Positions 44,925 through 53,180 of a stretch of DNA of 64,000 nt are shown piece after piece. The DNA comes from RUG14121 sp964533935 (lineage in GTDB: Bacteria; Bacillota_I; Bacilli_A; RF39; UBA660), in assembly GCA_964533935.1 (NCBI GenBank), contig CAZHOG010000006.1, forward strand, positions 12,693 through 76,692, read 5' to 3'. The notes below the pieces were generated by a model that saw only the letters and a list, made by a program, of their open reading frames with translations, did not search any database and was not told the origin of the DNA. Every line of letters starts with the position of its first letter. The stretch's first letter is position 1. A program made the position numbers and the translations under genes.

Positions 44925-45530
44925 TTATTCTCCTATTTCTATAAATCTTATTGAATTAATTATTTGATTTGCTAATGGTTTATCATTATCATCTGTACTA
45001 ACATTAGCTATTTTATCTACTATGTCTAAGCCTGCAATAACTTTACCAAATGCAGCATAATCTCCATCTAAGAATGTTGAATCCTTTTGAACTATAAAAA
45101 ATTGACTAGAAGCAGAATCTTTGCTTTGCATTGTTCTTGCCATGGAAATTACTCCTTTAGTATGTGATAATTCATTCTCTACCCCATTACTTTTAAATTC
45201 ACCTTTTATAGTTTCTTCTGATCCGCTCATTCCTGTTCCAGTTGGATCTCCTGTTTGAATCATAAAATCTTTTATAACTCTATGAAATAATAGCCCATCA
45301 TAAAATTTTTCATTTACTAATTTTTGAAAATTTTTTACAGTAATTGGAGCTATATCTGGATATAATTCAAATAAAATGATATCTCCATTATTCATTTCCA
45401 TTTTAACATTTGTTGTAATTTCGTTAGTTTCCTTATAACTAATTCCTTCTATTGTTCCTGATGAAGTATCTTTTTTACCACATCCACAAAAACAGAAAAT
45501 ACAAACTAAAAGTACAATAATTTTTTTCAT
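44925..45530 (-). CDS. Lipoprotein cyclophilin-type peptidyl-prolyl isomerase
   Basis: A 201-residue exported prolyl isomerase. The N-terminus MKKIIVLLVCIFCFCGCGKK is a lipoprotein signal with the anchoring cysteine near residue 18. The cyclophilin core shows YPDIAPITVKNFQKLV, GLLFHRVIKDFMIQTGDP, SQFFIVQ and FGKVIAGLDIVDKIA. It would help fold exported proteins outside the membrane. It precedes the natAB-like genes closely, so they may be cotranscribed. Confidence 0.92.
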   Translation of the reverse strand: MKKIIVLLVCIFCFCGCGKKDTSSGTIEGISYKETNEITTNVKMEMNNGDIILFELYPDIAPITVKNFQKLVNEKFYDGLLFHRVIKDFMIQTGDPTGTGMSGSEETIKGEFKSNGVENELSHTKGVISMARTMQSKDSASSQFFIVQKDSTFLDGDYAAFGKVIAGLDIVDKIANVSTDDNDKPLANQIINSIRFIEIGE

Positions 45531-45604
45531 CCTATCACCTAATAATGATTATAACACTTATATTTAGTAAACTGAATTTTTTCTGTATTATATTCTAACA
45601 ATAA

Positions 45605-46315
45605 TTATTTTCTTAAACTATTTAGATATTCTTTTTCTTCTTTTGATACTCGATAAGAATCATGAATTTTTGAAATTGCTTTATTTTGAACAAATTTATT
45701 CAAATTATTATTTTTCAGATATTTTAATGTCTTATCTTTTTCTTTAATAAAGCATTCACACAATAACCATGCTTGAGCCATTTTGATATAATATTCTTCA
45801 CTATTTATTTCATTAATTACATTTAAAATATAATCTATATATTCATCATCTACATAATAAGACAACAATAAAATAAGTGCTATTCTAACCTTAAACTCTT
45901 TATTTGAAGCTAATAATTTTTTTATAATAGTTATAAATTCATTTTTATTCTTGGAAACTATTTTTAAGCTATTGCAAAATGAATCACATATTGCCCAATT
46001 ATCAACTAGGTTTGAATATGATAATAAATGCTTTTTTAATAATTTAATGTCTTTTATTTTTGCAATAATAAATCCTTTTATCATAATTTCTTCATAATAA
46101 TTAGTACTCTTTATTTTTAAATACTCTAGATAATTTCCAGTGAATATTTCTTTAGCTATACTTCTCATTATAGGCACTCTAATACCTATTATTTCATATT
46201 TAGTTTCAGTTAAATTAGAATGAAATTCTTTATATGCATTATCTTGTAAAGATTTTAAGTAACTAATATACTGCTGGTAGTTTTCTTTATTCCAAATAAA
46301 TTCTTTAAAATTCAT
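45605..46315 (-). CDS. AlkD-family DNA alkylation repair glycosylase
   Basis: A 236-residue all-helical HEAT-like protein of the AlkD/AlkC family, which removes bulky or positively charged alkylated bases. Family segments: IGIRVPIMRSIAKEI, DNWAICDSFCNSL (the Asp-Trp of the lesion site), KVRIALILLLSYY, MAQAWLLCECF. It starts 3 bases after dinB with the ribosome site inside the dinB end, so it belongs to the same SOS-type operon. Confidence 0.9.
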   Translation of the reverse strand: MNFKEFIWNKENYQQYISYLKSLQDNAYKEFHSNLTETKYEIIGIRVPIMRSIAKEIFTGNYLEYLKIKSTNYYEEIMIKGFIIAKIKDIKLLKKHLLSYSNLVDNWAICDSFCNSLKIVSKNKNEFITIIKKLLASNKEFKVRIALILLLSYYVDDEYIDYILNVINEINSEEYYIKMAQAWLLCECFIKEKDKTLKYLKNNNLNKFVQNKAISKIHDSYRVSKEEKEYLNSLRK

Positions 46316-46318
46316 AAA

Positions 46319-47524
46319 TTACTTCTCCTTTTTATCTGGTAATTTAATACTACCAGCTTTTTTTATAATACTATCTCCATACTTTAGTTTCAATGAATCA
46401 ATAGTAGTATCTAACTTAGTATCATTTTTTCTTTCATTTATTTTATCAAACAAAGAAATTTGTTCACTATTATCTTTAGTTAAATTATCTAATCTAAGTC
46501 CAATTAACCTAATCGGTTCATCATTCCACATTTCTCTCATTATTTTTTTTGCTATATTAAATATTTCAATTGAAGAACTAGTAGGATTCATTAATTTTTT
46601 TTGATGAGTTCTTCTTCTAAATTTATTATCTTTAAGTATTACAGCTATTACTGAAGCATTTTTATTTTCTCTTCTAACTCTAGCACCAACTTTTTCACTT
46701 AAAGATAACAATATCGGTTCTAATGCTTTATAATCATCGTAATCTTTTATTAAAGTAACTTCATTGCTAATTCCTTTGTTAATATAAACACTACTATCAA
46801 CTTCAGTATCATCTAACCCATTTGCAATATCAATTAAATATTTTGATTGATTTTTAAACATTGGATATAATCTCATAACATCCGATTTTGCTAAATCTCC
46901 AATTGTTTTAATATTCATTATTCTTAATTTTTCTGCACTTTTTTTACCAACACCAAATAAATCGCCAATATCTAATGGCCACATTTTTTCTTGGATTTCT
47001 TCTTCAAACAATGTATGAATTTTATTAGGTTTTGAAAAATCACTAGCCATTTTTGCACATAGTTTATTGTGTGCAATTCCTATATTAACTGTAAATTTTA
47101 GTTTTTCGTAAATTTCATTTTGTAATTTTTTTGCAAATTCTATATGATCACCATATAATTTATAAACATTAGTATAATCCAAATAACATTCATCAATTGA
47201 AGCAATTTCAATATCAGGAGAATAATTTCTTATAATACTAAATAATTTATAAGACATTTGTTGATAAAATGGATAGTTCATTGGATACGATTTCAAATTA
47301 GGACACTTTTTTCGTGCTTGGTAAAGTGTTTCTCCAGATACAACTCCCATTTTTTTAGCAGGCATTGACTTTGCTAATACTACTCCACTTCTTTTAGATT
47401 CATCACCACTAATAACTGCATAAGTATTTCTGATATCAATTTTTGAACCATTTATCAAATAATAAACAGCGCTCCAAGATAAAAAAGCATTATTAACATC
47501 AATATGCATAATAATTCTATTCAT
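46319..47524 (-). CDS. dinB: Y-family DNA polymerase (DinB/UmuC-like)
   Basis: A 401-residue translesion polymerase. Catalytic acids lie in HIDVNNAFLSWSA and ASIDECYLDYT; the HhH region DIGDLFGVGKKSAEKL and the little-finger domain with IRLIGLRLDNLT follow. The insert and 'NNAFLSW' start resemble the Bacillus YqjW/UvrX branch as well as DinB. The frame is open to a GTG at 47536, but that base lies at the predicted transcription start; ATG 47524 follows GTGGTGAT. An SOS-like box overlaps its promoter. No beta-clamp motif could be confirmed by eye. Confidence 0.92.
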   Translation of the reverse strand: MNRIIMHIDVNNAFLSWSAVYYLINGSKIDIRNTYAVISGDESKRSGVVLAKSMPAKKMGVVSGETLYQARKKCPNLKSYPMNYPFYQQMSYKLFSIIRNYSPDIEIASIDECYLDYTNVYKLYGDHIEFAKKLQNEIYEKLKFTVNIGIAHNKLCAKMASDFSKPNKIHTLFEEEIQEKMWPLDIGDLFGVGKKSAEKLRIMNIKTIGDLAKSDVMRLYPMFKNQSKYLIDIANGLDDTEVDSSVYINKGISNEVTLIKDYDDYKALEPILLSLSEKVGARVRRENKNASVIAVILKDNKFRRRTHQKKLMNPTSSSIEIFNIAKKIMREMWNDEPIRLIGLRLDNLTKDNSEQISLFDKINERKNDTKLDTTIDSLKLKYGDSIIKKAGSIKLPDKKEK

Positions 47525-47540
47525 TTTTATCACCACTTAA

Positions 47541-47569
47541 ATAATACTATATAAAACATTTGTTTGCAA
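47541..47569 (-). promoter_or_regulatory. dinB-alkD promoter with overlapping SOS-box-like palindrome
   Basis: Minus strand: TTGCAA (47569-47564), 17-base spacer, TATTAT (47546-47541). The palindrome AAACAAATGTTT (47565-47554) overlaps the -35 box and spacer, where a repressor would block polymerase. It is identical to the palindrome upstream of recA, with matching flank TTTATA. Confidence 0.78.
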
Positions 47570-47570
47570 T

Positions 47571-47593
47571 AAAAAAAGAAGATTTAATCTTCT
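47571..47593 (-). terminator. Terminator of the alarmone synthetase gene
   Basis: Palindrome AGAAGATT/AATCTTCT including the stop codon, then a seven-T run on the minus strand; the dinB promoter begins two bases later. Confidence 0.82.
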
Positions 47594-48222
47594 GATTTTA
47601 TATCATTTACAATACCAACTAATTCAGCCATTTTCTTATCTAATTCTTTTACTTTTTTAGAACTTGCAATTAATTCTTCTTTTACTCCATCTGGTAATTC
47701 TTCTGGAACAGGAAACTTATAACTGATTTTATGATCTAAACTAGCCCAAAAGTCCATAGCAACAGTTCTTATCTGAATTTCTGCTTTAACTTCTTTTGTT
47801 CCTGTAGATAAACTTACTGGAACTATTACAATTAAATGGAAACTTGAATAGCCGCTATCTTTTGGATTTTTGATATAATCTTTCTTTTCTAGTACTTTAA
47901 TATTTCTTGAATTTTCAATAATATTTACTATTTCATAAACATCTGGAAGAAAAGAACAAACAACTCTAACACCAACAACATCATTAATATGTTCTATAAC
48001 ATTTTCATTAGTTAATTCTAAACCTTTTCTTTCAAGTTTTTCTATAATACTATCGTAATTCTTTATACGGCATTTTATATGTTCAACTGGATTATATTTA
48101 TGACTATATTCAAATTCATCACTTAAAACTTCCAATTCTGTTTTTAAAACTTTTAAAGCAGCAGCATAATTAATCATAATACTTGATAAATCCAATTTAT
48201 TTTCATTTTCTACATTTGACAT
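47584..48222 (-). CDS. Small alarmone synthetase (RelA/SpoT domain)
   Basis: A 212-residue stand-alone (p)ppGpp synthetase of the SAS class. The RelA/SpoT synthetase motifs are present: VEHIKCRIKNYDSIIEKLERKG, NDVVGVRVVCSFLPDVYEIV, DSGYSSFHLIVIVPV and EIQIRTVAMDFWASLDHK. There is no hydrolase, TGS or ACT domain. Most like YjbM (SAS1). The ATG follows GAAAGGAG. It makes the stringent-response messenger from GDP/GTP and ATP. Confidence 0.94.
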   Translation of the reverse strand: MSNVENENKLDLSSIMINYAAALKVLKTELEVLSDEFEYSHKYNPVEHIKCRIKNYDSIIEKLERKGLELTNENVIEHINDVVGVRVVCSFLPDVYEIVNIIENSRNIKVLEKKDYIKNPKDSGYSSFHLIVIVPVSLSTGTKEVKAEIQIRTVAMDFWASLDHKISYKFPVPEELPDGVKEELIASSKKVKELDKKMAELVGIVNDIKSED

Positions 48223-48286
48223 AATATTTCTCCTTTCTTTTAAAGAGATACAAGCAATTGTATCACAAAATCAAAAAAATGCAAGT

Positions 48287-48493
48287 TTAGATATAACTTA
48301 ACATTTTTTCTACTTCTTCTCTATTAGTTATAATATGTAATATTTTATCATTAATTTCTCCAATTAATATATTTATTGGTTCTTCACAAGACAATAATAC
48401 TACTTTATTATCTATCTTCTTTATAATAACATACTCTTTTTGATTATCAACAAGAATCACTTGCCCTAAATCATAATTACTTCGTTCTTCCAT
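48287..48493 (-). CDS. Small hypothetical protein
   Basis: A 68-residue beta-rich soluble protein: YDLGQVILVDNQKEYVIIKKIDNKVVLLS and EEPINILIGEINDKILHIIT. It is similar in feel to DUF1292-type proteins but I cannot assign it. The frame is open to 48505; ATG 48493 follows GTGAGGTTA. It overlaps the 3' end of the transglycosylase gene by 17 bases, so the pair is coupled. Confidence 0.6.
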   Translation of the reverse strand: MEERSNYDLGQVILVDNQKEYVIIKKIDNKVVLLSCEEPINILIGEINDKILHIITNREEVEKMLSYI

Positions 48494-49733
48494 TAGTAAC
48501 CTCACTTACATTATTATATAATTCTTCTTCTGTTTTATTATAAACATTATTATATTTATCCATAGCTTTAGATGCATAATCAACTGCTATTTGTTTATTT
48601 TTCCAGTTAATCCAACCATTATAAGTTCCAAATACTTCTTCAACGTTACCATTATTAATTTCATTTCTGTATCTATCACAAATGCCTTTAATTAACCAAA
48701 CAGATGCTTCAATATTTTTATACGGATCATTTAAAATATCGCTTGATGTCCATCCAAATTCCTTATATACTGCATCATGATTACAAATATTTATTTGCAT
48801 TTCGCCATAATCATTTGTACTACTTATTACCCCATTATTGCTAAATAAACCATTTGATTCAATATCAGCAATAGTCATTATAATATTAAATGGCACATCA
48901 TATTTATTAGACATTTCATGCATAAATTCTTGTAATTCAATGGAATTAGCATTTTCATACCCAACAAACTTTGGTGTCTCTATAACTTCTGGTTGTGATT
49001 CAATTATCGTTTCAGAAACTATAGTTCTAGACTCCATTTTTTCATCTGCAAATACTTCATTGATATCATTTTCTTGTTGTTCTAAATCTATACTAATTTC
49101 TTTTTGTTCACTTGAATCTATTGCTTTATAATTATGAATTGCAGATATCCCAATAATAGTTGTTAGTGATGAAATTAAAGCTATTTCTTTAATCCTTTTT
49201 TTACTAATAGTAATTGGATATTCCAGTTTATTAATTATATTATTATCTGTTAATGCACTATTTACAGCCATTCTTAAATCATTTATGCTTACTTTTTCAC
49301 CACTTGGTAAAGCAAACATTTTATTAGTAAATAATTGGGATGCCTTATAAATTTCTTGATCATAAAAATGTTTTATTTCATTAATAATTCCTTTATTAGG
49401 ATGTGATTGATATAAATCATGAACCATTAAATCAAGATAATTATTTAATCCACTATTTCTTTTATTAACTAGTGGTGCTTCATTTTTTAAGTGTAACCAA
49501 TAAGAAGATTTTTGATATGAACTTCTATTTTTTTCAATAGATATCATTAGTCTTTTTTCCATTGCTAATGCTAGTATCTGTTTAGAATAATTATCTAAAC
49601 CATTAACTGGTTCACAATTTATAATTTTATTACAAATAGATTTAAATTCATAAATACCTTTTTGATACATTACTTGTTTTAAAAATTTATCAAGATATTT
49701 ATCAACATATTTTACTTCAACCATTGAATTCAT
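48477..49733 (-). CDS. Membrane protein with lytic transglycosylase (SLT) domain
   Basis: A 418-residue protein in three parts: a soluble N-terminal part (1-180) of unknown fold that lies inside the cell, a transmembrane helix near 185-203 (IALISSLTTIIGISAIH), and an outside SLT-type lysozyme domain (about 265-390). The catalytic glutamate is in IADIESNGLF, with DYGEMQINICNHD and YKNIEASVWLIKGICDRY as the other family blocks, and NGNVEEVFGTYNGW at the end. It cuts peptidoglycan glycan strands. Start ATG 49733 follows AAGGTGATG. The cytoplasmic domain on a wall hydrolase is unusual. Confidence 0.8.
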   Translation of the reverse strand: MNSMVEVKYVDKYLDKFLKQVMYQKGIYEFKSICNKIINCEPVNGLDNYSKQILALAMEKRLMISIEKNRSSYQKSSYWLHLKNEAPLVNKRNSGLNNYLDLMVHDLYQSHPNKGIINEIKHFYDQEIYKASQLFTNKMFALPSGEKVSINDLRMAVNSALTDNNIINKLEYPITISKKRIKEIALISSLTTIIGISAIHNYKAIDSSEQKEISIDLEQQENDINEVFADEKMESRTIVSETIIESQPEVIETPKFVGYENANSIELQEFMHEMSNKYDVPFNIIMTIADIESNGLFSNNGVISSTNDYGEMQINICNHDAVYKEFGWTSSDILNDPYKNIEASVWLIKGICDRYRNEINNGNVEEVFGTYNGWINWKNKQIAVDYASKAMDKYNNVYNKTEEELYNNVSEVTNGRTK

Positions 49734-49789
49734 TCACATCACCTTCCTTATCATAAATAAATTATACCTAAAAAATTTCATATTATAAA

Positions 49790-49823
49790 GTAAAAATAAA
49801 ACTAGTAAACAAATATTTACTAG
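49790..49823 (-). terminator. Terminator of the DEAD-box helicase gene
   Basis: Eight-bp inverted repeat CTAGTAAA/TTTACTAG, six-base loop, followed by a T-rich run on the minus strand, about 70 bases past the stop. Confidence 0.8.
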
Positions 49824-49890
49824 CAAACATATGAATTATAACATATTTTTTATTTTATTTCAAACTTTATAATGTAAATATAATGTAAAA

Positions 49891-51477
49891 CTATTTTTTA
49901 GCTTTTTCTATTCTTATTACTCTGCCATTATATTTAACATTATTACATGATTCTAATACTTTGTTTAATGAATCATTTTTTACATTCATAAATGTGAATT
50001 TAGATAATATTTCTACACCAGAACAAGTTCCTTCTTTTACATCGGCGTTTTTTTCAATAAATTCTAAAAATTCTCTTTTAGTAATTTTATCCATTTTTCC
50101 GATAGTTACAAATACTCTAGTACTATCTTTTTCATTTCTTTTAATTTCTTGTTTTTTGTTTTTTGCTTTTGCTGTTAAATCTACTGAAAAATCAGACCCA
50201 AAATTATTCATTAATCTTTGATTCAATAAATTTTTAATTATATTCTTACTTTCTTCTAAACTAATATTATCCAAGTAATCATCAAAAATATCTAATTTAC
50301 ATTCTTTAGTTTTTAATATATCTAAATCATTATTAAAATCATTAGCACGATTATTAATTATTTCATTAACAGTTGGTAATTCTTTTTGAACAATAACTTT
50401 ATGAATATATTTTTCTAATTGAACTAAAATGCTTTCTTCTTTAATTTTTATAAATGTAATAGCTAAGCCATATTTAGAAGCACGACCTGTTCTTCCAATT
50501 CTATGAATATAGGCTTCATTACTTTCTGGAAGATTATAATTAAATACTATTTCAACATCATCAACATGAATACCTCTTGCAGCAACATCTGTTGCAATTA
50601 AATAATTAAAATCACCATTCTTAAATTTATCTAATGTAATTATTCTTTGTGCTTGAGTAATATCACCATGAATAACTGCAGAATGATAATTTCTTTTGTT
50701 TAGCTTTTCAAATAATTCATCTGCATTTCTTTTTGTTCTACAAAAAATAATTGCTTTTTTAGGATTATAATAATCCATTAAACGACACATTGATTCAAGA
50801 CGAGTTGAATCAGTAACAGTATAATAATTTTGAGTGATATGTTCTGCTGTTTTTTCTTCACTAATTATAGAAACTGTTTTATACTCTGGAGACATATAAT
50901 TTTGTGCTATTTTTAAAATTGCTTTAGGCATAGTTGCTGAAAATAACAATACTTGACGATCATTATTTGTTTTTTCAAAAATATATTCAATTTCTTCTTG
51001 AAATCCCATACTTAACATTTCATCAGCTTCATCTAAAACAAAATATTTTATTTCAGAAAGTTTTAATACTCTTCTCTTAATCAAATCTTTTACTCTACCA
51101 GGAGTTCCAATAACTATTTCAGATCCCTTTTTCAATAATTTGATTTGTTCTTCTATACTACTACTACCATAAACACAAGTAATAGAAACACTGCAATATT
51201 TTGCTAGTTTTTCTGCATCTCTTGCAATTTGAATAGCAAGTTCTCTAGTTGGAGCAAGTATTATTGATTGTGTAGTATTGTTTTTTTCAATATTTTCTAA
51301 TATTGGAGCTATAAATGCTAATGTTTTTCCTGTTCCTGTATTACTTTGACCTATAACGTCATTTCCATCGACAATTAAAGGAATTATTTGACTTTGAATA
51401 TCTGTTAGTTTTTCAAAACCTAAATCCTCTATAGCACTTAAAATATCCATATTTTTTATTATTTCATTAAATTTCAT
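49891..51477 (-). CDS. DEAD-box RNA helicase (DbpA/CshA-like)
   Basis: A 528-residue ATP-dependent RNA helicase. Q motif GFEKLTDIQSQIIP, Walker A SNTGTGKT, DEAD box VLDEADEM, SAT in LFSATMP, and HRIGRTGR are present. The C-terminal 75 residues (RVFVTIGKMDKITKREFLEFIEKNA through VIRIEKAKK) match the DbpA RNA-binding domain that guides helicases to 23S rRNA. ATG 51477 follows AAGGAGAATTT; the longer frame to 51510 is not needed. Role in ribosome assembly or cold adaptation is inferred. Confidence 0.93.
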   Translation of the reverse strand: MKFNEIIKNMDILSAIEDLGFEKLTDIQSQIIPLIVDGNDVIGQSNTGTGKTLAFIAPILENIEKNNTTQSIILAPTRELAIQIARDAEKLAKYCSVSITCVYGSSSIEEQIKLLKKGSEIVIGTPGRVKDLIKRRVLKLSEIKYFVLDEADEMLSMGFQEEIEYIFEKTNNDRQVLLFSATMPKAILKIAQNYMSPEYKTVSIISEEKTAEHITQNYYTVTDSTRLESMCRLMDYYNPKKAIIFCRTKRNADELFEKLNKRNYHSAVIHGDITQAQRIITLDKFKNGDFNYLIATDVAARGIHVDDVEIVFNYNLPESNEAYIHRIGRTGRASKYGLAITFIKIKEESILVQLEKYIHKVIVQKELPTVNEIINNRANDFNNDLDILKTKECKLDIFDDYLDNISLEESKNIIKNLLNQRLMNNFGSDFSVDLTAKAKNKKQEIKRNEKDSTRVFVTIGKMDKITKREFLEFIEKNADVKEGTCSGVEILSKFTFMNVKNDSLNKVLESCNNVKYNGRVIRIEKAKK

Positions 51478-51540
51478 AAATTCTCCTTTGCAACTCAACT
51501 TACCAATCATAGCACATATTCGTCAAAAAGTCTTGTATAA

Positions 51541-51600
51541 ATAAAAAAACTAGATTTCTTTTCGAAAAGTTAGTTTAAATTCTTCGAAATCTAGTTTTTT
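51541..51600 (-). terminator. Long hairpin at the end of the GNAT gene
   Basis: A 15-bp perfect inverted repeat (AAAAAACTAGATTTC at 51544-51558, its complement at 51586-51600) with a 27-base loop; it overlaps the last codons of the acetyltransferase gene and ends in T on the minus strand. Confidence 0.7.
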
Positions 51601-51993
51601 ATAAAGCTTTTTAGCCAATTCATTTTTATACATAACATTTATATCAATATATTTTGCATTTCTATTTCTACATATAGAAATACCTTCATTTATTAAATTA
51701 GAAGCTATTGATTTATTACGATAATTTTCAAGTACAAATAAACCATCAAATAAATATCCATTATATTTTAATGATTCATCATTTATTTTTTTTATAAATA
51801 AATAAGCTACTACATTATTATCTTCATAATCAACAAGTAATATATTATCATGATTCTTTATTACATTTCTAAAATAATCATTAACTGTAAAATTTTTAAG
51901 TGAATTATCATACTTTTTTTCATCAATAATTAATTGATTCAATAAATTATCACAAATATCAGCTTCTTCTAAAGTATCAACAATTTTTATCAT
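51550..51993 (-). CDS. GNAT-family N-acetyltransferase
   Basis: A 147-residue acetyltransferase with the GNAT acetyl-CoA loop in FVLENYRNKSIASNLINEGI (Q/R-x-x-G/S-x-x-S/A pattern) and the late KLYKKLDFEEFKLTFRK strand seen in the family. Substrate is unknown. ATG follows TAGGAGAATGAT. It comes after the two secreted paralogues with a 9-base gap, so it may share their transcript. Confidence 0.85.
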   Translation of the reverse strand: MIKIVDTLEEADICDNLLNQLIIDEKKYDNSLKNFTVNDYFRNVIKNHDNILLVDYEDNNVVAYLFIKKINDESLKYNGYLFDGLFVLENYRNKSIASNLINEGISICRNRNAKYIDINVMYKNELAKKLYKKLDFEEFKLTFRKEI

Positions 51994-52002
51994 ATCATTC
52001 TC

Positions 52003-52536
52003 CTAAAATGTATGTTCTACACCATCTGTTGTGGTATAAGAACTTACTTTAAATACTCCTTTGTTTTTATAAGCTACTGCAACTTGAAAACTAATATCTC
52101 TCATTTTATTAACTTCAAATGTTCCACTTGAAGTTAAAGATAATTTCAAATATTCTTTATTAGAATCATAAAATCTAGCAAATTGATAAATACTATTTGT
52201 TGTTGATAAATCATATGAGTAATTAAATCTTAAAATATTGCTAAAATCTAAATTAACCAATGTTAAATATCCACTAAAATTATTTCCGTTGTTACTAATT
52301 TCATATCCAGAAGTTCCAGCAATTATTAAAAATGATTCCCCAGTAGTTATATTTGGATTTTCACTTTTTTCATATATTTCATTTAATGCATCTTCAACAT
52401 TTGTAGATTGAAAGTCATCATTTTTAGATATAAATTTTATATCTTTAGCAAAAAATATAGTAGCAGCATAAATTGAAGAACTAATAGATATTATTGCTGT
52501 TATTATTATAATCAATCCTATTTTAATTTTTTTCAT
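52003..52536 (-). CDS. Secreted protein, tandem paralogue B
   Basis: A 177-residue exported protein: signal peptide at 1-25 (IGLIIIITAIISISSSIYAA), then FFAKDIKFISKNDDFQSTNVEDALNEIY, a short linker, and a beta-rich jelly-roll-like domain from SFLIIAGTSGYE to the end VSSYTTTDGVEHTF. It is a clear duplicate of the protein encoded just upstream. The N-V-E-D-A-L-N-E-I-Y helix resembles segments seen in phage and surface fibre proteins. Function unknown. Confidence 0.72.
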   Translation of the reverse strand: MKKIKIGLIIIITAIISISSSIYAATIFFAKDIKFISKNDDFQSTNVEDALNEIYEKSENPNITTGESFLIIAGTSGYEISNNGNNFSGYLTLVNLDFSNILRFNYSYDLSTTNSIYQFARFYDSNKEYLKLSLTSSGTFEVNKMRDISFQVAVAYKNKGVFKVSSYTTTDGVEHTF

Positions 52537-52553
52537 AAATTATTCTCCTTATT

Positions 52554-53090
52554 CTAAAAAGTATGTACTACTCCATCTATAGTAGTATAGGAAGAAACTC
52601 TAAAAGTTCCTCTATTTTTATATGTTACTCTCATTTGATAATTTACATTTGTAGCTTTATTAATATCTAATGTGCCATTTGAAGTTGAAATTATTTTTAA
52701 ATAATCTTTAGTTGCATCATAAAATCTAACTTCTTGATAAGTTGTATTGGTTGTTGTTAGCACATATGAATAATCAAAACTTAAAATATTACTAAAATCC
52801 AAATTATACATATTTACGTATCCTGTAAAATCATCTCCATTATGATATCCTTCTATACCACTAGTTCCAGCTATTTTTAAAAATGCTTCTCCTGAAGTGA
52901 TTTTTTGATTCTGCTTTTTTGTATATAATTCATTTATTGCATCTTCTACATTAGTCGCTTTAAAATTTTCATTATAAGAACTAAATTTAATATCTTTTGC
53001 ATAAAAAACAGATGCAGCATATATAGTTGTACTCACACAAATTGTTGCTGTAATAGCTATTATTAAAAACACTTTAAATATTTTTTTCAT
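52554..53090 (-). CDS. Secreted protein, tandem paralogue A
   Basis: A 178-residue exported protein with the same plan as its neighbour: signal peptide 1-26 ending TIYAAS, FYAKDIKFSSYNENFKATNV and the EDAINELY helix, linker KKQNQKITSGEAF, and a beta domain ending VSSYTTIDGVVHTF. The two copies match in most positions and are 17 bases apart, so they come from a recent tandem duplication and are cotranscribed. Unknown family; likely surface or secreted ligand-binding. Confidence 0.72.
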   Translation of the reverse strand: MKKIFKVFLIIAITATICVSTTIYAASVFYAKDIKFSSYNENFKATNVEDAINELYTKKQNQKITSGEAFLKIAGTSGIEGYHNGDDFTGYVNMYNLDFSNILSFDYSYVLTTTNTTYQEVRFYDATKDYLKIISTSNGTLDINKATNVNYQMRVTYKNRGTFRVSSYTTIDGVVHTF

Positions 53091-53122
53091 ATTCTCACCA
53101 TAATTATTATATCATAAAATAT

Positions 53123-53150
53123 TCAAAAAACTAACTATTTCTAGTTAGTT
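53123..53150 (-). terminator. Terminator of the MATE-kinase fusion gene
   Basis: Nine-bp inverted repeat AACTAACTA/TAGTTAGTT with TTTC loop and minus-strand T-run. The same hairpin occurs after tRNA-Ala (60879-60910). Confidence 0.85.
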
Positions 53151-53180
53151 AGAATAAATATAATTTATTAAAAATACTAA

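Noticed and set aside
48246..48264. Inverted repeat GATACAA/TTGTATC between the alarmone synthetase and the small protein gene
   Set aside because: It could be a terminator or operator, but there is no T-run on the minus strand after it, so I did not list it as a feature.
49806..49817. AAACAAATATTT as a third SOS box
   Set aside because: The right half-site is ATTT, not GTTT, and the bases belong to the terminator hairpin of the DEAD-box gene.
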